Shown: positions 1-8,844 of the stretch, piece by piece
How positions within the stretch are numbered: position 1 is the first letter of the stretch
Layout: every line of letters begins with the position of its first letter
Source of the DNA: CAZMGB01 sp964565775
GTDB lineage: Bacteria; Chloroflexota; Dehalococcoidia; DSTF01; JALHUB01
Reading direction: 5' to 3'
Length of the DNA stretch: 64,000 nt
Assembly: GCA_964565775.1 (NCBI GenBank)
Contig: CAZMGB010000006.1
Span: forward strand, 62,001-126,000
Program-made: the position numbers and the translations under genes
Notes under the pieces: model-generated
The model's database searches: none
What the model was told of the DNA's origin: nothing
What the model saw: only the letters and a program-made list of their open reading frames with translations

Positions 1-11
1 CGCGCCCCGTG

Positions 12-17
12 TACAAT
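12..17 (+). promoter_or_regulatory. TACAAT -10 box, leaderless start candidate
   Basis: TACAAT lies six bases before the GTG at 24. The -35 region falls outside the window. The geometry matches the -10 box of the SMP-30 gene at 57407-57412. Confidence 0.35.
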
Positions 18-23
18 GCGGCC

Positions 24-1124
24 GTGGACTACCGCATCCGCAGCGCTCGCCGCGCCGACCTGCCCGCCGTCTATGAGCTGGTCGACGCCTGCTTCCCCTT
101 CGCCCAGCCCGAGCTCTTCGTCCGCCAGACGGAGAGCGACTCCAGCTATCGCTTCTGGCAGACGCGCGTGCTGGAGGTCGACGGCCGCATCGTTAGCCAC
201 GTGCGCATCTTCGACCGCACCATGTGGGTGCGGGGCGTCCCCATGCGGGCCGGCGGCATCGGCTCCGTAGCCACGCACGCCGACTACCGAAAGCACGGGT
301 TCGCCAGCGTCCTCCTGAAGGACGCCATCGCCCAGATGGAGCGTCGGGGCTACCATCTCTCCTTCCTCTTCACAGGCATCCCCCACTTCTACGCACGGCT
401 GGGCTGGCGCGTCGTGCGCATGCCGTACTACGCCACCAGCGCCCAGGAGATCGCCGCCCTTTCGGGCGAACGTGGCGTCCGCGTGCGACCCTTCACCCCC
501 GCCGACATCCCGGCCCTGGCCCGAATCTACGACAGGATGAGCGGCGGCCACACCGGGGCCATCGCGCGTAGCAAGCGCTACTGGCGAGACCACCTCACCT
601 GGACCGACGACGACCCGGACGGCTTTCTCGTAGCTGAGGCGAAAGGCGGACCCGTCGCCTACGTGCGGAGCCGCGTCGAGATTGACAAGCACCTGAACCT
701 GCTGGAGGGCGTCGCCCTGCCCGGCGAGGAGGGAGCGCTTACCTCGCTGCTCGCCTCCCTGGCCCGCTACGCCGAGAGCGAGGGCGCCGCCGAGATACGC
801 GGCCTCGTTCCGGCGGACAGCGCCCTCGCCGGTGTACTGGGTGCACTGCCGTCCTCACGCGTCACGATGGACCTCCCTCTGCCCGACATGATGCGCGTCG
901 TCGACCTGGAGGGCATGCTCTCTCGTCTCCTCCCGGACCGCCGCCAGCGGACGCAGCTCAAGGTCGCGCCGGAGGACTGGATCTTTGCCGTGATGGGTCA
1001 GATGCCTGTGGAGGCTCTCGCCGGGGAACCAGCGACCACGCCCTCCGCCCGGCGCGCGGCGGATGTCCTGGAGCGGGCGCTGCCGCAGCAGCCCCTGCAC
1101 TTCTGGAACAGCGACCGTATCTAG
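24..1124 (+). CDS. Eis-like tandem GNAT N-acetyltransferase
   Basis: Probable acetyl-CoA-dependent N-acetyltransferase of the Eis-like type, with a GNAT domain, a second degenerate GNAT-like half and a C-terminal tail. The acetyl-CoA loop is visible as YRKHGFASVLL near residue 90, followed by FYARLGW; the C-terminus PLHFWNSDRI is typical of the family. A GTG at 9 is also in frame with no upstream stop inside the window, so the gene could begin further left. I prefer the GTG at 24 because a TACAAT -10 box lies at 12-17, exactly six bases before it, which would give a leaderless message. The substrate (amine, aminoglycoside or peptide) cannot be told. Confidence 0.75.
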   Translation: MDYRIRSARRADLPAVYELVDACFPFAQPELFVRQTESDSSYRFWQTRVLEVDGRIVSHVRIFDRTMWVRGVPMRAGGIGSVATHADYRKHGFASVLLKDAIAQMERRGYHLSFLFTGIPHFYARLGWRVVRMPYYATSAQEIAALSGERGVRVRPFTPADIPALARIYDRMSGGHTGAIARSKRYWRDHLTWTDDDPDGFLVAEAKGGPVAYVRSRVEIDKHLNLLEGVALPGEEGALTSLLASLARYAESEGAAEIRGLVPADSALAGVLGALPSSRVTMDLPLPDMMRVVDLEGMLSRLLPDRRQRTQLKVAPEDWIFAVMGQMPVEALAGEPATTPSARRAADVLERALPQQPLHFWNSDRI

Positions 1125-1139
1125 GCCGCGCAGTCGGGG

Positions 1140-1742
1140 CTAGCCGGACTCCCGTGAAGCCGTCGTCGAAAACGCCCGGGCGAGGAACTGCTTGAGGATG
1201 CGGGCGGTAAGGCCCCAGATCACGTACTCACCGAAGCGGTAGCAGTCCGTGACCACCTCGCGCCCGCCGATCTGACGCATCTCCTGGTAGAAGTTGGCGC
1301 CGTCCAGCAGGTGCCGTAGCGGCACCTCGAGCACCTCCTCCACCTCGTAGGGATGGCCTACGAAGACCTTGGGCGCGGGCGCAGTGAGGACGCCGACAAA
1401 GGGTGAGACGAGAAAGCCGCTGATCGCGGGCCACTCGTCCAGCTCGCCGATGATCTCGACGTCCTCCGGCCGTACTCCCACCTCCTCGAACGTCTCGCGA
1501 AGGGCCGTGACCCGCAGATCCCGGTCGTCGGCGTCGGCGGCACCGCCGGGAAAGGAGATCTGCCCCTTGTGATGCTCCACCTGCTGCGTCCGCAGTGTGA
1601 AGAGGATGTGCTCTTCCCCTGCCCTCGGGTAGAGGAGGATGAGCACCGCCGCCCGAGGGCGGCCCGCGGGCTCCAGCCGGCGGGGCTGATGCGCCGCCAG
1701 CGCGCGGCGGATCGCATCGATGAGCTGCTGGCGTTCGGGCAT
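1140..1742 (-). CDS. Nudix hydrolase, CoA pyrophosphatase type
   Basis: Nudix enzyme of about 200 residues, probably splitting CoA or related nucleoside diphosphates at the pyrophosphate. The Nudix helix reads ALRETFEEVGV. Just before it lies the segment that marks the CoA-pyrophosphatase (NudL/YeaB) group, with GQISFPGG. The open frame extends to 2009, but ATG 1742 (MPERQQLIDAIRRAL) begins at the usual family start and the upstream extension has no family character. It is convergent with the GNAT gene, with about 15 bases between them. Confidence 0.85.
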   Translation of the reverse strand: MPERQQLIDAIRRALAAHQPRRLEPAGRPRAAVLILLYPRAGEEHILFTLRTQQVEHHKGQISFPGGAADADDRDLRVTALRETFEEVGVRPEDVEIIGELDEWPAISGFLVSPFVGVLTAPAPKVFVGHPYEVEEVLEVPLRHLLDGANFYQEMRQIGGREVVTDCYRFGEYVIWGLTARILKQFLARAFSTTASRESG

Positions 1743-2129
1743 GGACCCCCCTGCTACCCCTCTCGTCCCGAAGCTGGCGCCTGGTTCGGAGCGCCGATGA
1801 GCGATGAATGGCCGCGTCTGTAATCGTAGGGGGCGAAGCGGGCGAAAGCAAGCATTGGAAGGCCGTCCCCTGTCTCCCCAGAGGAACCCTGCTGCCCGGG
1901 CACGGCCTAAATGTTTTCGCCGATTGTCCGATTCATACGAAAGGGAGAACTCGGCACTAAGACAGGCCCGCCTTAGAGGCAGCAAGACCTTCCGCGAGAG
2001 GCAAGGCAAGGCCTTGACTGCCGCTATCTTCGCGATCAGTGCAGGCCGATCGCCGACCTGACAGAGAGGCGTGGGCCCCCGGCCACGGGGTTGGCCGGAA
2101 GCCCCGCCGGGTAGACCGGGGGCGATCCC
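1743..2129. other. Intergenic region
   Basis: 387 bases between divergent genes. Short open frames here show no family features. It presumably holds promoters for both neighbours, but I see no convincing -35/-10 pair. Confidence 0.4.
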
Positions 2130-2594
2130 GTGATCCCAGAACCGATAAGGGACTGGACGCCGACCCTTGAGCAGGCTAAGGGCCTGGAGATGGAATGGGT
2201 GTCGGTGCAGGAAGCCTCCTGGCGGCTCCGCATCTCGCCCAGCACCGTCCGGCGCTGGCTGGTGTCGGACAAGCTGAACGGTCGGATCACGCAGAACGGG
2301 AGACGGGCGTCCTACGCCGTGCAGGTGCCCGCCCTACTCGCGAACCTATCGCAGGCGGAACGAGTCAGGACCGAAGTGCTGAGAGCCCAGCTTGCGACCA
2401 GGGAGCAGCAGCTCGCCGTCCTCACGCGGCAGAACGAGCGACTGGAGAGGCACCTGGACGCCGCACGACGGAGGCTATCGCTGCACTCACGCCGGCGAAT
2501 AGCGGAGAGGGAGCGCGCGGCGTCCAGAGCGAGAGGTCTCGCGCGCTGGCTGCCCTTCCTCCGCTTCCTTAGAGGCCGCCACATCACGGCATAA
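2130..2594 (+). CDS. Helix-turn-helix coiled-coil protein
   Basis: Small basic protein of 154 residues. Residues about 24-55 (VSVQEASWRLRISPSTVRRW) form an excisionase/MerR-like helix-turn-helix. Residues about 75-130 are a charged coiled coil rich in Arg, Gln and Glu, and the C-terminus is basic with aromatic residues. It looks like a DNA-binding protein that dimerises through the coiled coil; no ligand domain is visible. The start is GTG 2130, with a purine-rich GGGGG about nine bases upstream; ATG 2190 is a possible internal start. It stands alone before the tRNA. Confidence 0.65.
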   Translation: MIPEPIRDWTPTLEQAKGLEMEWVSVQEASWRLRISPSTVRRWLVSDKLNGRITQNGRRASYAVQVPALLANLSQAERVRTEVLRAQLATREQQLAVLTRQNERLERHLDAARRRLSLHSRRRIAERERAASRARGLARWLPFLRFLRGRHITA

Positions 2595-2742
2595 GCCCCC
2601 TACCGGCCAACCCTCACACGCCATCTCTCCAACGCCGGGTTCGCCGCCTTCAAACGGCCGATAAGGCGTGACTCCCCGCCGATGGCATGGCCCGCAATGA
2701 CGACGGCTCGATGCAGCAGACTGCGAGTGTTGGTGTCGGAGG

Positions 2743-2817
2743 TGGTGGGCCCGGCAGGATTCGAACCTGCGACCAACCGGTTATGAGCCGGTCGCTCTGC
2801 CGCTGAGCTACGGGCCC
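2743..2817 (-). tRNA. tRNA with CAT anticodon (elongator Met or Ile2)
   Basis: Full cloverleaf: acceptor GGGCCCG/CGGGCCC, D stem GCTC/GAGC, anticodon stem ACCGG/CCGGT with loop CTCATAA, T stem GCAGG/CCTGC, and an encoded CCA. The anticodon stem lacks the three G:C pairs of the initiator and position 1 is paired, so this is not tRNA-fMet. Elongator Met and Ile (lysidine) cannot be separated by eye. Confidence 0.93.
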
Positions 2818-2876
2818 CGTGATTCGGAGGAGGCAGCGCTCCCGCTCGCCCTCGGAGTGGAGTCCTCTCGCATCGG

Positions 2877-2905
2877 ATTGTACCCCGCCCCCAATAGGCT
2901 GTAAA
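2877..2905 (-). promoter_or_regulatory. Promoter of the tRNA-CAT gene
   Basis: On the minus strand TTTACA (2905-2900), a 17-base spacer and TACAAT (2882-2877) form a near-consensus housekeeping promoter about 60 bases upstream of the tRNA 5' end. Confidence 0.7.
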
Positions 2906-2913
2906 GCTACGGG

Positions 2914-2942
2914 TTCCCAGCGGGCGCGCTTCCCCTTATAAT
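2914..2942 (+). promoter_or_regulatory. Promoter of the CrtC-like gene
   Basis: TTCCCA, 17 bases, TATAAT. The next gene starts at 2985 behind an AAGGAG site seven bases before the ATG. It is back to back with the tRNA promoter. Confidence 0.65.
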
Positions 2943-2984
2943 CCTCCTGTCCCCAGAGCCAACCCGCCTCCAAGGAGCGCTGTT

Positions 2985-4103
2985 ATGCTTACCCCCTTCG
3001 ACGAGCACATCGGCCATCAGCTCCCCACCACCTTCGACCACGTCGTGTCGAGCGACCCCGCCTGGACCGAGCGGCGCTGGTTCACTCTGCACGACATCGA
3101 GGCCCGCGACGTCATGCTCAACTGCGGGCTTGGCTACTACCCCAACAAGAACGTCATGGACGCCTTCGCCGGCGTAGCCTACCGGGGAAAGCAGTACAAC
3201 ATCCGCATGTCGCGCGAGCTACGCCCCCACCCGCTGGAGGAGAAAGTCGGGCCCTTCAGCATCCACGTAGTCGAGGGCCTGAAGAAGGTGCAGCTCCTGC
3301 TCGAAGAGAGCGACGCCGGCATCAACTTCGACGTCGAGTGGGAAGCGGCGATGAACCCCCATGAAGAGGAGAACCACTTCGACCGCCGCCGCGGCAAAGT
3401 GGTGGAGGACATGGCCCGCTACTCGCAGCAGGGGCGCGGCCGCGGCACGATCCGCATCCCCGGCAAGACGTTTGAACTGCGTCCCGACACGTGGTGGGGC
3501 CAGCGCGACCGCTCCTGGGGCGTTCGCCGCGGTATCGGCTCCGAGCCCCAGTCCGCCGAGCCTCCACCCTCGCCCGCCTTCTTCTTCAACTGGGCCACGG
3601 CCCAGTTCCGCGACTACGGCTTCCACTGGCACTTCATCGAGAGCGCTCCCGGCCAGTACTCGTACATCACGGGCGAGGAGGTCCGCCCCCAGGGCCAGCC
3701 CGCCGACCCGGGCAGGCGCGTCGTCGCCATCGAGCACGACTTCCGCTGGGCCCAGGGCGCGCCCGCGCAGACGGTCACCGACGCCGAAATCACGTTCAGG
3801 CTGGCGGACGGCGAGCGCAAGACCCTCCACCTCAAGCCGCTGCCCACCCGCTACTTCCTGGCGTCGGGCATGTACTTCCGGGGCTACAAGGGCTGGACCC
3901 ACGGCGCCTGGAAGGGGGCCTACCACTGCGAGCACGATGTCTGGGATCTCAGCAAGGACGCGGTGCTGACCGAGGCGGGCACCTTCGGCGACCACATGAT
4001 GGAGTATCGCTGCGGCGACGACATCGGTTACGGGATCATCGAATACGGCGTGGCGCCCGGCTATCCCAAGTACAAAGAAGTCCAGAACGTCCTCCCCGTA
4101 TAG
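2985..4103 (+). CDS. Conserved protein, possibly CrtC-like/DUF7064
   Basis: Protein of 372 residues without signal peptide or membrane segment. Many Trp, Tyr and His residues and the C-terminal GYGIIEYGVAPGY recall the lipocalin-like fold of carotenoid hydratase (CrtC)/DUF7064 proteins; this is remembered resemblance, not a search result. Such proteins often sit beside lipid and steroid catabolic genes. It has its own promoter and AAGGAG site, and lies about 300 bases before the molybdoenzyme iron-sulfur subunit, so it may handle the same hydrophobic substrate. Function unknown. Confidence 0.6.
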   Translation: MLTPFDEHIGHQLPTTFDHVVSSDPAWTERRWFTLHDIEARDVMLNCGLGYYPNKNVMDAFAGVAYRGKQYNIRMSRELRPHPLEEKVGPFSIHVVEGLKKVQLLLEESDAGINFDVEWEAAMNPHEEENHFDRRRGKVVEDMARYSQQGRGRGTIRIPGKTFELRPDTWWGQRDRSWGVRRGIGSEPQSAEPPPSPAFFFNWATAQFRDYGFHWHFIESAPGQYSYITGEEVRPQGQPADPGRRVVAIEHDFRWAQGAPAQTVTDAEITFRLADGERKTLHLKPLPTRYFLASGMYFRGYKGWTHGAWKGAYHCEHDVWDLSKDAVLTEAGTFGDHMMEYRCGDDIGYGIIEYGVAPGYPKYKEVQNVLPV

Positions 4104-4407
4104 CCTGGGCCCCGCGCGCTCGTTCGGCGCGCGCCGCCGGGCACGTTCCCCGATAGCGCGCCGCGCAGGCGGACGAAAAGGACGTTCACTCCATATGCGC
4201 GTGCGCCCCAGCCCAGAGGTGGAGGTGGCAGTCCGCCCGCCCGTCACCATTCGGCTCCCAAATCAGATGCAAACGGACTAGCCGATTCGGCGCAAACGGC
4301 CCTTTCATGGGTGGCGGCTTCCCGTCGTAATAGTAGACGCCGAAATGGGGCGCGCCCGGCTGCCGGCGTGGGGACGAGGCGAAGGGTCCGCGCCCAGGAG
4401 CACCGAT
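4104..4407. other. Intergenic region with a doubtful short ORF
   Basis: About 300 bases between co-directional genes. A minus-strand frame at 4186-4434 (82 codons) overlaps the next gene's start and has no recognisable family, so it is not called. No clear terminator. Confidence 0.4.
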
Positions 4408-5430
4408 ATGGCTCAGCAGACCGAGGTCCAGCACCAGATAGCGTCAGTCCTCGACCTGAACAAGTGTCTCGGCTGCCAGACCTGCACCATCGCCTGCAAG
4501 ACGCTCTGGACCGACGGCGACGGCATGGAGTATATGTGGTGGAACACGGTGAACACCCAGCCCGGCATGGGCACGCCTCGCGACTGGGAGAACAAAGGGG
4601 GCGGCTGGAACGGAGAGGCTGGTCGGCAGGGACAGTTGCCCACGAAGGCTGAGTTCGGGGAAGCTTGGCAGTTCAACCACGAGCAGGTCTACTACGAAGG
4701 GAAGGGCAGCTCGGTGTTTCTACAGCCCCAGGGCGGGAGGCCCTCCTGGGGACCCAATTGGGACGAGGACCAGGGCGGAGGCGAATACCCCAACTCCTAC
4801 TACTTCTACCTGCCCCGCATCTGCAACCACTGCACGAACCCCGCCTGCCTGGCCGCCTGCCCTCGTAGCGCCATCTACAAGCGCCCGGAGGACGGCATCG
4901 TCCTCGTCGACGAGGACCTGTGCCACGGCTACCGTTTCTGCGTGGAGGCCTGCCCTTACAAGAAGATCTATTTCAACTTCCAGCGAGACATCGCCCAGAA
5001 GTGCATCTTCTGCTTTCCCCGCATCGAGAAGGGAGTGCCGCCGGCCTGCGCCCGCCAGTGCTCCGGCAGGCTGCGCTTCATAGGCTTTCTCGACGACGAA
5101 GACGGCCCTATCTATAAGCTCGTCAACGAGTGGAAGGTCGCCCTTCGCCTTCACGCGGAGAGGGGCACGCAACCCAACGTGTTCTACATACCACCCCTTT
5201 CGCCACCCCGCATCGACGAGAACGGCGAGATCGACGAGAGCACGTCGCGCATTCCGCCCGGGTACCTGGAGTACCTGTTCGGCGCGGAGGTGCACCAGGC
5301 CCTGGAGACGCTGAAGGCGGAGCGAGAGAAGGTCAGGCGCGGCGAGAAGTCGGAGCTCATGGACCTGCTCATCGTCTACAAGTGGCACGACCTCTTCGGG
5401 CCGTTTGACAAGGACCCTGCCACAGTCTGA
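4408..5430 (+). CDS. Type II DMSO reductase family iron-sulfur subunit
   Basis: Electron-transfer subunit with four Fe-S cluster motifs, of the NarH/EbdB/DdhB/SerB type. First motif CLGCQTCTIAC at residues 20-30; second CNHCTNPACLAACP from about 139; third CHGYRFCVEACP, where Tyr sits in place of one Cys as in [3Fe-4S]-carrying relatives; fourth CIFCFPRIEKGVPPACARQC. At 340 residues it matches ethylbenzene dehydrogenase and dimethylsulfide dehydrogenase beta subunits. ATG 4408 is chosen over the ATG at 4345 because AGGAG lies seven bases before it. The chaperone follows 15 bases downstream; the likely catalytic partner is at 18607-21384. Confidence 0.92.
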   Translation: MAQQTEVQHQIASVLDLNKCLGCQTCTIACKTLWTDGDGMEYMWWNTVNTQPGMGTPRDWENKGGGWNGEAGRQGQLPTKAEFGEAWQFNHEQVYYEGKGSSVFLQPQGGRPSWGPNWDEDQGGGEYPNSYYFYLPRICNHCTNPACLAACPRSAIYKRPEDGIVLVDEDLCHGYRFCVEACPYKKIYFNFQRDIAQKCIFCFPRIEKGVPPACARQCSGRLRFIGFLDDEDGPIYKLVNEWKVALRLHAERGTQPNVFYIPPLSPPRIDENGEIDESTSRIPPGYLEYLFGAEVHQALETLKAEREKVRRGEKSELMDLLIVYKWHDLFGPFDKDPATV

Positions 5431-5445
5431 GGGCGGCGAGAACCG

Positions 5446-6105
5446 ATGGTTCAGCTCCACGACCTCGAGACGCCCGAGGAGCTCCAGACAGCCAGCCGCA
5501 GCCGCATGTACCAACTCCTGGAGCGGGCCTTCCTCTTTCCGGAAACGCCCTTCTTCGAGAGCGCAGGGGACGGCAGCTTCAGCGAGGAAGTCCTGAGCAT
5601 CGCGTCCGGGCTCCCGTATGCCCTGCCCGCCGCCGCCGACGATGCGCGGCTTGGCTCGGCGGCCGTCTCCTACGACGAGTTCCAGGCCGAGTACATCCGT
5701 CTGTTCGACGTCGGGGTCGGAGCGCCGCCCTGCCCCCTCTACGGGGGCCTCTACGCCGGCGGCCGAAAGCACGCGCTAGAGGAAGTCTGCCGCTTCTACG
5801 AGTACTTCGGGCTGAAGCTTCCGCCGAAGCTACGTGAGCTGCCCGACCACATCACTACGGAGCTGGAGTTCCTGCACTTCCTGACCTTCAAGGAGGTTGC
5901 GGCGCTCCAGCAAGGCAAGGATCGCACCTCCTACCTGCGGGCGGAGCGCGACTTCCTCGAGCGCCACCCGGGCCACTGGGTGCCGCTGCTCGCCCGCCGC
6001 CTCGCCGAGCAGTCGCCCCTCCCATTCTTCGCGGGCCTCGTAGGGTTGACGGAGGCGTTCCTCGCCCAGGACCAGGCATACATACGCGGGATTATCAAGG
6101 CCTAG
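5446..6105 (+). CDS. TorD/NarJ-family molybdoenzyme chaperone
   Basis: All-helical protein of 219 residues resembling TorD/DmsD/EbdD chaperones, which hold the apo catalytic subunit while molybdenum cofactor is inserted. Family features are an N-terminal helical region (RSRMYQLLERAFLFP), a central FQAEYIRLFDVG segment with PCPLYGGLY, and an ELPDHITTELEFLHFL stretch matching the usual E-P-D-H motif. It lies 15 bases after the iron-sulfur subunit, as in other type II operons. The expected client is the protein encoded at 18607-21384. Confidence 0.88.
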   Translation: MVQLHDLETPEELQTASRSRMYQLLERAFLFPETPFFESAGDGSFSEEVLSIASGLPYALPAAADDARLGSAAVSYDEFQAEYIRLFDVGVGAPPCPLYGGLYAGGRKHALEEVCRFYEYFGLKLPPKLRELPDHITTELEFLHFLTFKEVAALQQGKDRTSYLRAERDFLERHPGHWVPLLARRLAEQSPLPFFAGLVGLTEAFLAQDQAYIRGIIKA

Positions 6106-6201
6106 CCCGCCTCTTCGTGGGAGCGTACGAGGAGCAGCGGAGAACGCGACGCCGCGTCCCTGAGGGAGGCGGCGTAGTGCGTCTCATCGCCCGAGTGAGC
6201 T

Positions 6202-6654
6202 CTAGGCGCTACCGTAGGGCGGCTTGCCCTTGGGCCAGGACGTGTCGAGCTCCTGGCCGTAGATGGCGGAGAGGACGTTGACCAGCTCCGCATTCTGGAT
6301 GAGGATGCGCATGTCGCCGACGATCTTGATGTCGCCCTTGAGTCCAGCCTGCACCGGGTCGACCAGGTTCGCGACCACCGCCTCGAACAAGCTCGCGGGA
6401 AGCTCAAGCGTGAAGTCGAAGTCCCTCTTAGCGGGAGCCTCTTTCATCTCCACGTAGCTGGTGCAGCGCCCATCGACGAGATCGACTGCAAACCATTTGC
6501 TCTCGCCGTCCTTCAAGTAGGGAGAGGTGGCGTCGCCGTTGACCTGCCCCAGCACTTTCAGGTGTCCCCGCGGCGCCTTCTTGGTTACCTCATCGCTTCG
6601 GTTTAGGGTCTCCTTGAGCGTCTCGTACCACTCGGCGGTGTAGATATCGGGCAT
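6202..6654 (-). CDS. SCP2 sterol-carrier domain protein
   Basis: Single-domain SCP2 protein of 150 residues. SCP2 domains have a hydrophobic tunnel that binds sterols, acyl-CoAs and other lipids. The pattern is typical: SKWFAVDLVDG, FDFTLELPASLFEAVVANLV and GLKGDIKIVGDMRILI. No signal peptide, so cytoplasmic. It is the last gene of the minus-strand operon 10421 to 6202, 32 bases after the second phytoene-desaturase-like gene, and probably carries that operon's lipid substrate. Confidence 0.82.
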   Translation of the reverse strand: MPDIYTAEWYETLKETLNRSDEVTKKAPRGHLKVLGQVNGDATSPYLKDGESKWFAVDLVDGRCTSYVEMKEAPAKRDFDFTLELPASLFEAVVANLVDPVQAGLKGDIKIVGDMRILIQNAELVNVLSAIYGQELDTSWPKGKPPYGSA

Positions 6655-6686
6655 GCGCCGGACCTCCGAACCGATTCTCCATCCTT

Positions 6687-8294
6687 CTAGTAAGGCCTAT
6701 CCTCACGCTGCCAGATCTTCGGCAGTTTGTAGTCCTCGCAGATGACCTTGAAGGCGTTGTACCCGCCCGCAGCACTGACGCCGCCGCCGCTCGCCGACGA
6801 GCCGCACATGTAGAGGCCCTCGAACTCGGTCCGGTACCAGTAGGACCGGCCGCCGGCCGCCGCGTACGAACCTAGGCGCCCGTGCGAGAAGTCACCCTCC
6901 GGCATGGCGATCTTCTTCTCGATGTCGAAGGAGGTGTACAGCTTGTGCGCGATGACGTTCTTCTCCGTCATGTTGGGTGCATATTCCTGCCACAGCTTCA
7001 AGAACTTCTGGTTGTAGGTGCAGCGGACCTCGTCCCACTCTTCAGGCGACAGGCAGGAGGCACGGGGGAAGAAGAACCAGCCGTTCATGACGTGCTTCCC
7101 CGGCGGCGCCTGCGTCGGGTCCCAGAGCGAGTTCACCCATGTCCCGGCGCCCGGTCGCGAGGGGATGGCGCCGCCGTAAGCCTCGAGGATGTAGTCCGAC
7201 ATCTGCTCCGCCGTCTCGAAGCCGACCACCGTGTAGAAGGTCTTGTTTATCGTGGGGTCGTGGCGGGCCGACTTGTAGTCTGGCGGAGCATGGAGGGCGA
7301 AGGACGGGGTCCCCAAGACGTGCTCCGGCCCGAAGCGCCAGTTGGCGAGGCGCTCTCGACGAAAATCGTTCAGGTGCTCCGGCCCCACCAGGTCGACGAA
7401 CGTCTGCCTCGGGTCGGCGTTGCTGGCCACGACCTTTCGTGCTTCGACCTCTGTCCCGTCCTTGAGGCGGACGCCGGCAGCGCGGCCGTTCTTGAGGTTG
7501 ATCTTGACCACCGGATTGCCGAAGCGCATCTTCACGCCCTGCAGCATGCAGGCGTTCGCCAGCGCGTGGGCCAGCGTGTGCGTTCCGCCAACGGACATCT
7601 TGTGGATTGCGCTCAGCCAGAGAACGCACAGGAGGAAACCGTAGCCGTTGCCGGCGTGAACGTTGGCACCCCACTCGATGCACTGACGGTAGAGGAGGGC
7701 GCGCAGCTCAGTTGACTCGAAGTGCTGGTCGATGATGACCTTGGGCGACTTCTGGAGCGTCGTCAAGTCGAAGCCAAGCTGTACCAGGAGGCCGAAGAGC
7801 CGAGCCGCCACCTCCGGGTCCATCTCGCCGCCCGAGGGGTCGGGCGGCGGTGAGTAGAGCATCGAGGCGATCGCCGTGTCGTTCTCTACGACGATGTGCT
7901 TCATCGTGTCCCAGGTCTCGGCGTCGTGCTTGGAGTAGCGGGCGATGCTCTCGAAGGTCTTCTCGCGAAAGTTGGGGTTGTAGATGATGATCGGCGGGCG
8001 GCCGTCGGCGAAGGTAATGCCGACCTGGGCCTCCGGGTAGATCATGCGGGCGCCCACCTTCTCAAGCTCGAAGTCGTGATAGGGAGGCATGTAGTCGATG
8101 AATTCCATGTACTGAGCGTGGAGGTTGTGCCAGAAGCCGGGAACCGTCGCCTCCTCAGTGTTGGCGCCGCCGCCGTCCTCGTGGCGCCGCTCGAAGATGG
8201 CGACCGACATGCCGGCCCGCGCCAGGTAAGCCCCCAGCGTCATGCCGTTGTGGCCGGCACCGATTATCACCGCATCGAAGGTTGCATCAGCCAT
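6687..8294 (-). CDS. Phytoene desaturase-like FAD oxidoreductase (copy 2)
   Basis: FAD flavoprotein of 535 residues of the CrtI/amine-oxidase class. The N-terminal dinucleotide fold reads VIIGAGHNGMTLGAYLARAG followed by ERR; the C-terminal FAD segment is LYMCGSSASGGGVSAAGGYN. It lacks the membrane character of plant desaturases. Its start overlaps the end of the small SCP2-like gene by eight bases, so the two are translationally coupled. With its relative at 8832-10421 it forms a pair of similar-sized flavoproteins, reminiscent of the two-subunit limonene dehydrogenase CtmAB. Substrate unknown; a terpenoid, sterol or carotenoid fits. Confidence 0.85.
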   Translation of the reverse strand: MADATFDAVIIGAGHNGMTLGAYLARAGMSVAIFERRHEDGGGANTEEATVPGFWHNLHAQYMEFIDYMPPYHDFELEKVGARMIYPEAQVGITFADGRPPIIIYNPNFREKTFESIARYSKHDAETWDTMKHIVVENDTAIASMLYSPPPDPSGGEMDPEVAARLFGLLVQLGFDLTTLQKSPKVIIDQHFESTELRALLYRQCIEWGANVHAGNGYGFLLCVLWLSAIHKMSVGGTHTLAHALANACMLQGVKMRFGNPVVKINLKNGRAAGVRLKDGTEVEARKVVASNADPRQTFVDLVGPEHLNDFRRERLANWRFGPEHVLGTPSFALHAPPDYKSARHDPTINKTFYTVVGFETAEQMSDYILEAYGGAIPSRPGAGTWVNSLWDPTQAPPGKHVMNGWFFFPRASCLSPEEWDEVRCTYNQKFLKLWQEYAPNMTEKNVIAHKLYTSFDIEKKIAMPEGDFSHGRLGSYAAAGGRSYWYRTEFEGLYMCGSSASGGGVSAAGGYNAFKVICEDYKLPKIWQREDRPY

Positions 8295-8844
8295 CGGATA
8301 TCTCCCTCTTCGCCAGGGCCCGCACGCCCAGGGTGACCAGGAAACCTACCACCACACCCAGCAGGACACCTCGCACCCAGTCCCGGCCCGCCAGCGCTCT
8401 CACGGCCCCCGGCCGCTCCTCGGCCGCCGGTGCAGCCTTGAGCACCCGCAGGACCTGGAGGGCGAACAGCGGCCGCCGCAGCGACGTCCGGACGCGAACG
8501 CGCCGCCGCACCGCCGCCGACACGGGGCTGGCCCGACCACCGAGCAGGTCGAGCAGCAGCGGGAACGGCGCGCCGACATAGGCATCGACAGACTCGGCCA
8601 CGCCGTCCCTGATCCATATCTCGCCGCCCCGAAAGTCTATCGTTATCGCCGTCTTGGAGTCGGTGGCGTCGAGGGCCAGACTGCCCCGCAGACCCATCGC
8701 CCGGCGTCGCCTCTCCTCGTCATCGGCAAGCGTCTGCTCCAGGTACTGCTGGGTCATCAGGCCCAGGCCGCTACTCTTCTCCCCGTTCGCCAGCCAGACG
8801 TGGACGGTCGGGGTGTCGATCGTATTCTCGCCTATCTCCACCAC
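8287..8844 (-). CDS. SCP2-like protein with C-terminal membrane anchor
   Basis: Protein of about 185 residues squeezed between the two flavoprotein genes. The middle (ALDATDSKTAITIDFRGGEI followed by an Ala/Leu-rich half) resembles SCP2 lipid-binding proteins. The end, VRGVLLGVVVGFLVTLGVRA, is one membrane helix followed by basic residues. The open frame extends to 9093, but that part only shadows the upstream gene; GTG 8844 or 8841 overlaps the upstream stop and follows GAGAG. Overlap on both sides means tight coupling. A membrane-tethered lipid carrier is my inference. Confidence 0.65.
   Translation of the reverse strand: MVEIGENTIDTPTVHVWLANGEKSSGLGLMTQQYLEQTLADDEERRRRAMGLRGSLALDATDSKTAITIDFRGGEIWIRDGVAESVDAYVGAPFPLLLDLLGGRASPVSAAVRRRVRVRTSLRRPLFALQVLRVLKAAPAAEERPGAVRALAGRDWVRGVLLGVVVGFLVTLGVRALAKREISDG

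Noticed and set aside
1804..2061. Short plus-strand frame in the gap after the Nudix gene
   Set aside because: Arg-rich, shadows the upstream extension of the Nudix frame, no RBS.
2743..2817. Initiator tRNA-Met
   Set aside because: Position 1 is paired and the anticodon stem lacks the three consecutive G:C pairs of initiators.
3219..4250. Long minus-strand frame (343 codons) opposite the CrtC-like gene
   Set aside because: A GC-rich antisense shadow; the plus frame has the promoter, SD site and protein-like composition.
4186..4434. Minus-strand frame of 82 codons between the CrtC-like gene and the iron-sulfur subunit
   Set aside because: Overlaps the well-supported start of the iron-sulfur subunit, has no SD site and no family features.
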